NCBI GenBank assembly: GCA_050289485.1
Contig: JBNKFV010000002.1
Span: 32,421 to 96,420 of the forward strand
DNA length: 64,000 nt
Reading direction: 5' to 3'
Source of the DNA: JBNKFV01 sp050289485
GTDB taxonomy: Bacteria; Pseudomonadota; Gammaproteobacteria; Pseudomonadales; Cellvibrionaceae
The notes under the pieces were generated by a model. The model searched no databases. It was given only the letters and a program-made list of their open reading frames with translations, and was not told the origin of the DNA. The stretch's first letter is position 1. Each line of letters opens with the position of its first letter. Made by a program: the position numbers and the translations under genes. Shown here piece after piece: positions 51,151-58,973 of this stretch.

Positions 51151-52089
51151 CTAGTGTTCCTTAACGATAGCATCATTATCAGATTTTATACTCACAGCAA
51201 TGACGGCAGGCTTTCCTGTGTATTGAGATACCTTGATAAGGATCTTTATAAAATAGATAACTGCCGGCACTGATATCATGAGAGCGAAAATCTCAATTCT
51301 CCAGGTGTAAAAAGTACTTAAGCTGTCTACATTTTTGCTTCTAAATAAATCAAAGAATCCAAAGCCTGTCATAAGCCAGCCGAAAAAATTCTCAAGCGAG
51401 TGCGCTAATATTGGGATTGCTAAATTTTTGGTTTTGAAAAATATATAGCAATATACGATTCCCGACAGAAAGACGGGTAGCCAAATCTTTGCAGGATGAA
51501 GGACAGTAAACAGAATGCTGGAAATTATCATGGAAAAAGGCAGGGCCATTCTATAGCTTAACCTTTTAAATATAATTCCTCTAAATAGGATCTCTTCAAC
51601 AATAGGAGCCAGTATTAATTGAGAGGATGCAAACAATATTATCGAGATAAACTGATTTCCAAACGATGGTCCGGGATAAATCCTTACTGCTTGTTCCTTG
51701 AATGCCCATAGTGATGCAGCATAATCTTGAGATGCTAGTGACGAAATATACACTTGGATGCCGAGCAACCCGTAACCCATTAAGCTCGAAAAAAAAGTTA
51801 AGGAAAAAACCAGTAGTAACTGTTTATGTAGGTTTTTATAATTTTTTTCTGAGAGTAAATATAACGTACTTGATGGCATTAATAGCAAGAGCATAGGGAT
51901 AAGAATCGATGCGGTTATTATATAAGAACCTTTATTTGCCAGATAATTCCTAACCCCGAATGAAGCTATGTAGCCAGTTAGAAAGATTTCGGAAAATATT
52001 TGCATTAAAAGAAATATAAGAAGTCCGAGAATGGCGATTCTAATGTGTTTATCGCTTTTTACCGATAGACTATTGAAACTGAAATTCAT
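51151..52089 (-). CDS. CPBP-family intramembrane endopeptidase
   Basis: This 312-residue protein has about eight membrane segments. CPBP motifs are EEILFRG in ILAPIVEEILFRGIIFKRL (Glu-Glu-x3-Arg), ISSILFTVLHP (His) and LAHSLENFFG (His, Asn), so the catalytic set is intact. Relatives cleave membrane peptides or give self-immunity in bacteriocin loci. A peptide-export fragment lies just upstream on the same strand. DNA here is AT-rich compared with the flanking modules. ATG 52089 is used; no clear ribosome site. Confidence 0.8.
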   Translation of the reverse strand: MNFSFNSLSVKSDKHIRIAILGLLIFLLMQIFSEIFLTGYIASFGVRNYLANKGSYIITASILIPMLLLLMPSSTLYLLSEKNYKNLHKQLLLVFSLTFFSSLMGYGLLGIQVYISSLASQDYAASLWAFKEQAVRIYPGPSFGNQFISIILFASSQLILAPIVEEILFRGIIFKRLSYRMALPFSMIISSILFTVLHPAKIWLPVFLSGIVYCYIFFKTKNLAIPILAHSLENFFGWLMTGFGFFDLFRSKNVDSLSTFYTWRIEIFALMISVPAVIYFIKILIKVSQYTGKPAVIAVSIKSDNDAIVKEH

Positions 52090-52145
52090 GTTATCAACCA
52101 ATCAAAAGCCAGGGGGGCTGGCAAGCTGTTTATGTGCAAAGAGTA

Positions 52146-52292
52146 TTAAGATCCAGGTCCTGACATCTGTGCCATGGATTCATAGATGTTGTTAAATGCG
52201 TTGTAGCCCGCTTCATATATGTCATTTATTAATCTTCCGGTGTCTGACTGAGCTACTACACATAACTGGATAGGGGAAATCTTCGACGCAGG
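52146..52292 (-). pseudogene. C-terminal remnant of a small peptide gene
   Basis: In a frame different from the MFP gene, 48 open codons after a TAG end in TGRLINDIYEAGYNAFNNIY, then ESMAQMSGPGS and a TAA. There is no start codon in the open part. Size, the small-residue tail and position between an export protein and a CPBP protease suggest a former exported peptide. This is a tentative reading. Confidence 0.3.
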
Positions 52293-52686
52293 CTAATTGT
52301 TCATTCAGTATTGCTTGCTGTGAGTTATATTTGCGTAGAAGGTCGCCATTCAGATTGTCACCACTTGCAAGCGTGCGCTCATCACGAATAACGAGCAGTG
52401 GCTGATTCTTTGCGACTGGCTTGCCTTCAGATACCAGGACTTTTTCGGCGATACCACTAGCTTCCGCATATATCCAGATAATGCCTTCTGGTGGCTCAAG
52501 CCAGCCTGTAACAGTTTCTTTGCGTGCGTAATGACTGGCGAATAACCAAATAAATACGGCCAGTACCCACAATACTAAGGCGTTAAGTATAAGGGTGTGA
52601 GATAAGCGAGGAAGTAGAAGTGCATCTCTGTGGAGACCTTGCTTGCGGTGTTCTATGGCCTCTTGGCGAAATAGTCCTTGTTGCAT
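52222..52686 (-). pseudogene. Truncated HlyD-type membrane-fusion protein of a peptide exporter
   Basis: The first ~135 residues are a typical peptide-exporter MFP: LFRQEAIEHRKQGLHRDALL, a membrane segment TLILNALVLWVLAVFIWLF, SHYARKETVTGWLEPPEG and the biotinyl-lipoyl-like AEASGIAEKVLVSEGKPVAK. Homologues are about 400 residues. Here the coil and second half are gone and the frame ends in an unrelated tail (SSSVRHRKINK). A deletion that joined it to the peptide remnant would explain this. Confidence 0.7.
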
Positions 52687-52845
52687 TCCATTGGTCTTGT
52701 ATAGAGCGAAATTTTATTATAAATAATATAAATTATTTTGTGATACTACATGGTATAACAAACCCTGGGCAATGTTTTCGCGCCAAAAACTCAAGCGTGA
52801 AAGCCTGTAACCCGTTTGAAGGCCTGTGTGCGTGCGGGTGGCAGT

Positions 52846-53781
52846 TTACGGCGAGCAGTCGCGGGTGGGTGTGGGGCAGTGTGAGTCCGGGTTCTGCGTC
52901 AGCCGGAGAAGTTGCTCGGGCTTCAGGAGTAGGGTTTTGTACCGCTCGGGAAAATGCGTTAAAAATGGGTTTTGCAGTTCAATTGCACGACGCTTAGTAA
53001 GGTTGCTGGCCTCCACGCTGGCGCTGTAGTAATGGTGCCACAGATGGGCCAGTTCGCCGTTTGCGAGCACTTGTTGCAGACCTGCCTCCAGTCTCTCTAT
53101 AAGTTCCCGGTCGGCGTTATGGGTCAGTAGTACCCGGGGTAGCGGGTAGTGCAGCAACAGGGATGGGTCCAATAGCAGCCCGTGGATGTCTCGATGGCTT
53201 GTCAGTTCTGCCTGCCACTCGTTAATGCCACGGCAAAAAAGGTCGATGCGGTTGCTGGCTACCATCCGAAACAGGCTTAGGTAGTTCGATACTTCCACCA
53301 CTTGCAGGCCATTGGCGCGTAGTATTTGGGTGTCCAGCCAACCTATGCCTTGACCGATTAGTAGTTGGCCCAGGTCTTTCAGTCGGCGTACGTTGGCCAG
53401 TTTAGCTTGCCCCTTCGAGCTTGCGAAACACACGCGATAACCCACTGCGCCAAACTCCACAGGCGGTAATAAAACGTGAATATTCGGGTTGTCTCTCAGT
53501 GCATCTGAATAGCTGTATTTGATGACCAGGTTGGGTTGGCTGTGGTTGGCGATAACCTGGAGGCTGCGCGCGGTATTCATGGGGGGGTAGGGCAGTAGCC
53601 GGTAAGGTCCATGGCTACGCCGGGTTTGCTCAAGCAGTAGTTCGAGGAGGTCGTGTTCAAAAGACTGGCGCGTGTCTACCTCGGCTTCGGGGGCGCGGTA
53701 GTAGACTGTTAGGGGCTCCTTGCTCCACAGTAAGGCGGGCATCAGTAGCAGCACGCACAAGAGCAGTTGGGGCGTCGGCAT
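52846..53781 (-). CDS. Periplasmic solute-binding (SBP_bac_3-like) protein
   Basis: This 311-residue protein has a signal peptide (LLLCVLLLMPALLWSKE). It has the two-lobe pattern of amino-acid-type binding proteins: FEHDLLELLLEQTRRSHGPY, GYRVCFASSKGQAKL, LIGQGIGWLDTQILRANGL and LFCRGINEWQAEL. No transporter or kinase gene is adjacent, so the ligand and partner are unknown. GAGGG lies eight bases before the ATG. Confidence 0.7.
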   Translation of the reverse strand: MPTPQLLLCVLLLMPALLWSKEPLTVYYRAPEAEVDTRQSFEHDLLELLLEQTRRSHGPYRLLPYPPMNTARSLQVIANHSQPNLVIKYSYSDALRDNPNIHVLLPPVEFGAVGYRVCFASSKGQAKLANVRRLKDLGQLLIGQGIGWLDTQILRANGLQVVEVSNYLSLFRMVASNRIDLFCRGINEWQAELTSHRDIHGLLLDPSLLLHYPLPRVLLTHNADRELIERLEAGLQQVLANGELAHLWHHYYSASVEASNLTKRRAIELQNPFLTHFPERYKTLLLKPEQLLRLTQNPDSHCPTPTRDCSP

Positions 53782-53862
53782 TACCTGTAGCCCTCAATAT
53801 GTACCGTGTATAGTCATGCGATTGAGTATAGCTGAATGGCTGATGTGTGCTGGTCATGGGGG

Positions 53863-53903
53863 CTGTTGCCACTAGGTTGGATCATCCCAATGAGTGGCAA
53901 CAG
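53863..53903 (-). terminator. Hairpin after the xylose-module SDR gene
   Basis: CTGTTGCCACT (53863-53873) pairs perfectly with AGTGGCAACAG (53893-53903). It follows the stop at 53926 on the minus strand and precedes the binding-protein gene. No T-run is present. Confidence 0.45.
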
Positions 53904-53925
53904 GCCTTAGCATGCTGCTCGTTGG

Positions 53926-54726
53926 TCAGGGAGACTTCTGTACCTCGTCGTCTGTATTCCCGTAGGGCCAGTTAGCTTTGCTGAACGCGGCGCCGTCAAC
54001 CCACAGTGTCTGGCCGCTGATAAAGGAGGATTGCTCGCCACCCAGGAACAGTACGGCATCGGCAATATCACGAGCATAGCCTACACGGCCAAGGGGAGTG
54101 ATTTTAGACCAGGTTTCGGCATAGTCGGGGGCTTCCCTCTCGGTTCGTTCCACCAGTATGCCGCCTGGCGCTACAGAATTAACGCGGATACCGTATTCGC
54201 CCAGCTCAATAGCTGAGGTTTTGGTGAGCATTTCGATGCCGCCCTTACTGGCAGCGTAGTCTACCAAGCGGGGAAAGGCCAGCTTGCTGCAGCCTGAACC
54301 AATGTTGACGATGCTGCCCTTGATACCCGCTTCCACCATCAGGCGGGCGGCCCGCTGGGTGTTGAGAAAGCAGCCTTTGAGATTGGTACGGATGACTCGA
54401 TCCCAGTCTTGTTCTTGAAGTTCCAGCAAGGGGGCCCAGGTTTGTATGCCGGCATTGTTGACCAGCAGGCTGGGTGCTTGCTGAAAATGATCCATCAAAC
54501 CTTTATAAAAGTTGTCTACCTGGCTGCTGTCGCCTACGTCGCAAGGGGAAAACCAAGCCTCGCGGCCCATGGCGGCCACGCTGTCTATTAGTTCGCGCGC
54601 CGAGTCATGTTCGCTGTCGAGGTTGTTGACGGCCAAATCCCAGCCAGCTTCAGCCAAATGCAGAGCGATGCCCTTGCCAATGCCTGTTGTGCCGCCGGTG
54701 ACTACTGCGATTTTTCTGTCAGCCAT
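53926..54726 (-). CDS. SDR dehydrogenase, D-xylose 1-dehydrogenase candidate
   Basis: This 266-residue classical SDR has TGGTTGIGKG, LLVNNAGIQTW, Ser in NIGSGCSKL and the catalytic YAASKGG. The divergent partner is a sugar symporter, followed by xylonolactonase and xylonate dehydratase genes, so xylose oxidation is expected. The frame continues to 54798, but ATG 54726 gives the family start. Two LacI-type operators lie in the shared 421-bp gap. Confidence 0.83.
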   Translation of the reverse strand: MADRKIAVVTGGTTGIGKGIALHLAEAGWDLAVNNLDSEHDSARELIDSVAAMGREAWFSPCDVGDSSQVDNFYKGLMDHFQQAPSLLVNNAGIQTWAPLLELQEQDWDRVIRTNLKGCFLNTQRAARLMVEAGIKGSIVNIGSGCSKLAFPRLVDYAASKGGIEMLTKTSAIELGEYGIRVNSVAPGGILVERTEREAPDYAETWSKITPLGRVGYARDIADAVLFLGGEQSSFISGQTLWVDGAAFSKANWPYGNTDDEVQKSP

Positions 54727-54802
54727 GAATACATGTCCTATGGAGGGCAGGCCGATGCCTGCGTGATTGATGTTAATGTTATTGCGCCAACCTAACACAA
54801 AA

Positions 54803-54816
54803 TGTAAACGTTTACA
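54803..54816. promoter_or_regulatory. LacI-family operator TGTAAACGTTTACA
   Basis: Perfect palindrome, identical to 31475-31488, 77 bp upstream of the SDR start. The 421-bp divergent gap (54727-55147) also holds the variant at 55024. Between them I see G-rich DNA with a 67-codon frame that has no family resemblance. Confidence 0.75.
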
Positions 54817-55023
54817 ATTGGTGTGGGTGGAGAGCGCCCTTCCCTGGGTTTTATGCTAGTCTCGGCAAGGGGTGGTGGTGCCAGGCTGTGGGCATGGGTG
54901 TGGCGTGGCGAAGGGCTGGAGAGTGCTTTTGTTATCGCGGCGCATCAAGGTTGCCGTAGCAGCACTTGGGGCCTAGTCTTGGCGGGTGAAACGGGGATGT
55001 CAGGCGAACTTTTCTTGACAAGA

Positions 55024-55037
55024 TGAAAACGTTTACA
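55024..55037. promoter_or_regulatory. LacI-family operator variant TGAAAACGTTTACA
   Basis: This 14-mer differs from the perfect site at one base. It lies 111 bp upstream of the symporter start and 207 bp from the site at 54803, a spacing that would allow looping by a tetramer. Confidence 0.65.
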
Positions 55038-55147
55038 TATCGTGTCAGGCAACCCGGCTAAGCCCACAGTGGGCAGGCAAGAATAAACAATAAATCGAAC
55101 GCGCGGCTGGTTACAGGTCGCCCGTCCATGTTAAGAGGGCAAGAGCG

Positions 55148-56593
55148 ATGAACTCCATAGAGGGGACTTCAGTAATAGATGCGGCGCCGGTATCTCGCGC
55201 CGACGACACCAATCACCGCGTCGTTATCGGTATCAGCGGCGTGGCTACCCTGGGTGGTTTTTTATTTGGCTTTGACAGTGGCGTGATTAACGGCACCGTT
55301 GACGGTCTGCAAGTTGCTTTTAATTCTGATAGTGCCGGCACAGGTTTTAACGTGGCCTCCATGTTGTTGGGCTGTGCCGCCGGTGCGTTTTTTGCCGGAA
55401 CCCTGGCTGACCGATTTGGTCGTCGATCTCTATTATTGGTGGCAGCCGTTTTGTTTTTAATCAGCGCTTGGGGTTCTGGCGTTGCTGGCGGGTCACTGGA
55501 GTTTGTGATTTATCGAATTCTGGGGGGGATGGCTGTCGGTGCGGCCAGCGTTATGACGCCCGCGTACATCTCTGAAGTGGCACCGGCCGGTTATCGAGGG
55601 CGCTTGGCCACGGTGCAGCAGGTAGCGATTATCTCCGGTTTGACGGCTGCCTTTGTCAGTAACTACGTATTGGCCAAGTTTGCCGGTGCGTCTACCGCGG
55701 AGTTCTGGTTGGGGTTTGAAACCTGGCGCTGGATGTTCTGGATGGAGCTCATTCCTGCAGCAATTTTTCTGCTGGGTCTTTTCTTTATCCCTGAAAGTCC
55801 TCGTTATTTGGTGGCCAGTCGTCAGCTGGATAAAGCGCGGGCAGTGTTGGTTCGGTTGTTTGGTGAGGATCAAGGCGCAACAAAAATGCGTGAGATTGAT
55901 GACTCCCTGGCACACAACCATCGCCCGCAACTGCGTGATTTGATCAATCCTACCACTGGACGCCTGCGCGGTGTGGTGTGGGTAGGCATGGGACTGGCGG
56001 CTTTTCAGCAGCTGGTCGGTATTAATGTGGTGTTCTATTACGGCGCGGTGCTTTGGCAGTCGGTAGGCTTTACCGAAAGCGATGCACTACTGATTAACGT
56101 CGTGTCGGGTGCCGTCAGTATTGCTGCAGTGATTGTGTCATTGTTGCTGGTCGATAAAGTGGGTCGCAAACCGCTGTTGTGGGTGGGCTCTGTTGGTATG
56201 GCGGTAACGCTTGCGGTTGTAGCGGCGGCTTTTTCTCAGGCAGAACTGGATGCCAGCGGTAACCTGAGCCTGTCAGGCAGCACGGGTACCGTGGCATTAA
56301 TTGCGGCCAATGCCTATGTGATTTTCTTTAATGCGTCCTGGGGACCCGTTATGTGGGTGATGCTGGGTGAAATGTTCCCTAATCAGGTACGCGGTTCCGG
56401 ACTGGCTGTGAGCGGTTTGGTCCAGTGGTTGTCTAATTTTGGTATTACGTTGATGTTCCCCATTATGTTGGTCAGTATCGAGTTGTCTGGCAGCTATGCG
56501 GTTTATGCATTCTTTGCGGCCCTGTCTGTGATATTTGTGTCCCGTTATGTGCGAGAAACCAAGGGGCAGGAATTGGAGCAAATGGAGGGTTAA
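55148..56593 (+). CDS. Sugar:proton symporter (MFS sugar porter, xylose type)
   Basis: This 481-residue inner-membrane transporter has 12 predicted segments and sugar-porter marks: GGFLFGFDSGVINGT, ADRFGRRSLLL, PESPRYLVASRQ, AFQQLVGINVVFYYGA, DKVGRKPLLWVGS and FFNASWGPVMWVMLGEMFPN. Operon context indicates D-xylose. It ends 3 bp before the lactonase gene. Confidence 0.92.
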   Translation: MNSIEGTSVIDAAPVSRADDTNHRVVIGISGVATLGGFLFGFDSGVINGTVDGLQVAFNSDSAGTGFNVASMLLGCAAGAFFAGTLADRFGRRSLLLVAAVLFLISAWGSGVAGGSLEFVIYRILGGMAVGAASVMTPAYISEVAPAGYRGRLATVQQVAIISGLTAAFVSNYVLAKFAGASTAEFWLGFETWRWMFWMELIPAAIFLLGLFFIPESPRYLVASRQLDKARAVLVRLFGEDQGATKMREIDDSLAHNHRPQLRDLINPTTGRLRGVVWVGMGLAAFQQLVGINVVFYYGAVLWQSVGFTESDALLINVVSGAVSIAAVIVSLLLVDKVGRKPLLWVGSVGMAVTLAVVAAAFSQAELDASGNLSLSGSTGTVALIAANAYVIFFNASWGPVMWVMLGEMFPNQVRGSGLAVSGLVQWLSNFGITLMFPIMLVSIELSGSYAVYAFFAALSVIFVSRYVRETKGQELEQMEG

Positions 56594-56596
56594 GCC

Positions 56597-57484
56597 ATGG
56601 ATGAATTGCCAGTGGAGGTAACTTGCGCCTGGCCGGCAGGTGCCGAGTTGGGCGAGGGGCCGGTGTGGGTGGCTCGCGAGCAGGCGATTTACTGGGTGGA
56701 CATTAAGGGCTGCCAGCTGCATCGCTACCAGCACCCGACTGGCGAACAGCAAAGTTGGCACCTGGGTGCGCAGCTTTCTGCCGTGGCGCCGCGTGCGGAA
56801 GGCGGCTTTGTCGCCGCCACCCGCAATGGTTTTGCGCTGTTGCAGATGGTGGACAATGTTCCGCAACTGCAACCGCTGGGCGGTCCCGAGAAAGATCTTT
56901 CCGGCAATCGCTTTAATGACGGTAAGGTCGACGCTGCTGGCCGTTTTTGGGCCGGGAGTATGGATGATGGCGAAAGCCAGCCGACCGGCGCGTTGTACCG
57001 GCTTGATACCAACCTGCGTTGGCATCAGGTAGACGCTGAGTACGTGATTACCAATGGTCCGACTTTCAGCCCTGACGGCCGTATCCTGTACCACACCGAT
57101 ACCCTCAAACGGCAAATCTACGCTTTCGATCTGGACGATACTGGCCAGCTGCATAACCGGCGGCTGTTTCTTCAGCTCGATGAGGCGGGCGGTTACCCGG
57201 ACGGTATGACCGTGGATGCCGAAGGTTGTCTGTGGGTGTGCCGATGGGGGGGCTGGGGTATTACCCGCGTATCGCCCGAGGGCGAACGTATGGCGCAGTT
57301 GCGACTGCCTGTTTCCAATGTGACCAGCTGCACCTTTGTCGGGTCGGAACTGGACACCCTGTATATCACCAGCGCCCGCAAGGGGCTGAGTGCGGCAGAA
57401 CTGGCTGATCAGCCCCTTGCGGGAGGCTTGTTCCGTTGCCAACCCGGTGTGACCGGTCTGGCGACAAATCTGTTTAAGGGTTGA
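56597..57484 (+). CDS. xylC: SMP-30/gluconolactonase family xylonolactonase
   Basis: This 295-residue six-bladed propeller lactonase has metal-binding regions AGAELGEGPVWV (Glu), NRFNDGKVDAAGRFWAGSMDD (Asn, Asp), NGPTFSPDGRILYHTD (Asn) and YPDGMTVDAEGCLWVCRWGG (Asp). It would hydrolyse D-xylonolactone, the SDR product. GGAGGG in the symporter end serves as ribosome site, so translation is coupled. Confidence 0.9.
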   Translation: MDELPVEVTCAWPAGAELGEGPVWVAREQAIYWVDIKGCQLHRYQHPTGEQQSWHLGAQLSAVAPRAEGGFVAATRNGFALLQMVDNVPQLQPLGGPEKDLSGNRFNDGKVDAAGRFWAGSMDDGESQPTGALYRLDTNLRWHQVDAEYVITNGPTFSPDGRILYHTDTLKRQIYAFDLDDTGQLHNRRLFLQLDEAGGYPDGMTVDAEGCLWVCRWGGWGITRVSPEGERMAQLRLPVSNVTSCTFVGSELDTLYITSARKGLSAAELADQPLAGGLFRCQPGVTGLATNLFKG

Positions 57485-57503
57485 TAACAGAAAAATATCC
57501 TGT

Positions 57504-57554
57504 CCAGAGTAGCTCTGAATCATTTACCTCTGACTTAATTCGGAGTTGCTCTGG
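57504..57554. repeat. Imperfect inverted repeat next to the operator
   Basis: CCAGAGTAGCTC (57504-57515) and GAGTTGCTCTGG (57543-57554) pair at 10 of 12 positions. They stand between the lactonase stop and the operator at 57556. A terminator or a regulator site is possible. Confidence 0.4.
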
Positions 57555-57555
57555 A

Positions 57556-57569
57556 TATAAACGTTTACA
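57556..57569. promoter_or_regulatory. LacI-family operator variant TATAAACGTTTACA
   Basis: It differs from the perfect site at one base and lies 26 bp before the GTG of the XylX-type gene, giving this gene its own controlled promoter inside the cluster. Confidence 0.65.
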
Positions 57570-57595
57570 GCAATTTGGCATAAAGCGAGGTTTCC

Positions 57596-58789
57596 GTGGC
57601 TCCATTTAATACCACCCCAGCATCACTGTTGCCCGAGGACGGCTTGGTCGGCACTCTAGTGGGTCGTGCCTGGCTGCCCGCCAGCTTTACTGGCACGGTG
57701 GCCGGTCCCAGCCCTGTGTGGTTGACTCAGGACGGCGTGTTTGATCTCAGTACCCTGGCACCCACCTTATCGCAGTTATTGGAACAGGGCTTCAGCCGCG
57801 ACCAGTTTGATTTGGATAGCGCTCGCCGCATTGGCAGTGTTGAAGAACTGCTGGCCAATAGTCTCAGTGAATCACGTAACCCAGAACAGCCTTATCTGCT
57901 GGCCCCGGTGGACCTGCACGCCATAAAAGCTTGCGGTGTCACCTTTGCCTGCAGCATGCTGGAACGGGTAATTGAAGAGCGTGCCGGCGGCGATCCGGCC
58001 CAGGCCCAGGCCCTGCGCACGCAAATGACCGATGCCATCGGCGGTGACCTGTCTCGGGTCAAGCCTGGCTCCGAGGAGGCTGAGGCGCTGAAAGCCGCTT
58101 TGCAAAAGGCTGGCATCTGGTCGCAGTACCTGGAAGTGGGTATTGGTCCTTTCGCTGAAGTCTTTACTAAGGCGCAGCCACTGTCTTCGGTAGGGCTGGG
58201 TGACCAGGTGGGCCTGCATCCTGTATCCAACTGGAATAATCCCGAGCCGGAGCTGGTGCTGTTGGTCAACAGCCGTGGTGAGGCGGTGGGGGCCACGCTG
58301 GGTAACGATGTTAACCTGCGTGATATTGAAGGCCGCAGTGCCTTGCTGTTGGGTAAGGCCAAGGACAATAATGCGTCCTGTTCGCTCGGTCCCTGGGTGC
58401 GTTTGTTCGATGCCAGTTTCTCTGTGGATGATGTGCGCAGCGCCGATGTCAGCCTGGATATTGAAGGTGCAGACGGCTTCACTTTGCATGAAGTCAGCCC
58501 CATGAGTGCCATCAGCCGTGACCCGTTGGATCTGGTCGGGCAAACTATCAGTGAGAGCCATCAATATCCTGACGGCTTGGCTCTGTTTACCGGGACGTTA
58601 TTCGCACCGACGCAGGACCGTGACCACCCTGGCCAAGGTTTTACCCACAAATTGGACGACATTGTCACTATTCGCTCGCCTAAACTGGGTGCGTTGGTCA
58701 ACCGTGTGACCACCAGCGATGTTGCGCCACCCTGGCAATTTGGTATGGCGGCGCTGATGCGTAATTTGAGCCAGCGCGGCCTGCTTTAA
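57596..58789 (+). CDS. xylX: FAH-family 2-keto-3-deoxy-D-pentonate dehydratase (XylX type)
   Basis: This 397-residue protein is of the Caulobacter XylX class, converting 2-keto-3-deoxy-D-xylonate to 2-oxoglutarate semialdehyde. Marks are LLAPVDLHAIKACGVTFACSMLERVIEE, WNNPEPELVLLVNSRGE with metal-binding Glu, GNDVNLRDIEGRSALLLGKAKD and DDIVTIRSPKLGALVN. GTG start with GCGAGG upstream. The aldehyde dehydrogenase that should follow is absent from this cluster and present at 36357. Confidence 0.9.
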   Translation: MAPFNTTPASLLPEDGLVGTLVGRAWLPASFTGTVAGPSPVWLTQDGVFDLSTLAPTLSQLLEQGFSRDQFDLDSARRIGSVEELLANSLSESRNPEQPYLLAPVDLHAIKACGVTFACSMLERVIEERAGGDPAQAQALRTQMTDAIGGDLSRVKPGSEEAEALKAALQKAGIWSQYLEVGIGPFAEVFTKAQPLSSVGLGDQVGLHPVSNWNNPEPELVLLVNSRGEAVGATLGNDVNLRDIEGRSALLLGKAKDNNASCSLGPWVRLFDASFSVDDVRSADVSLDIEGADGFTLHEVSPMSAISRDPLDLVGQTISESHQYPDGLALFTGTLFAPTQDRDHPGQGFTHKLDDIVTIRSPKLGALVNRVTTSDVAPPWQFGMAALMRNLSQRGLL

Positions 58790-58802
58790 AACAACGTTTG
58801 AT

Positions 58803-58826
58803 CCCGGCTGCCTGAGTACAGCCGGG
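58803..58826 (+). terminator. Hairpin after xylX
   Basis: CCCGGCTG (58803-58810) pairs with CAGCCGGG (58819-58826), 14 bp after the stop. No T-tract follows. The rest of this 184-bp gap shows nothing else. Confidence 0.45.
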
Positions 58827-58973
58827 CCTGCTGAGAAAAAGGCAGGAAGTTTTCGGAAGCAAGGCCGGGTCAGTGTCTTCTGGGGTACTGGAGGGCGTGC
58901 TCGGTTCTTGCAGCGGTAAGCCGCCTTTGGCTGGTGCGCCGCAGCGTATTAATTTTTCAGTGACTGAATCGAC

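Noticed and set aside
54823..55026. A 67-codon frame between the two LacI-type operators
   Set aside because: It is Gly/Trp-rich without a ribosome site or family match and fills a divergent promoter region.
56297..57523. A 408-codon minus-strand open frame across the symporter and lactonase
   Set aside because: Long antisense frames are expected in GC-rich codon contexts, and the plus strand is clearly coding.
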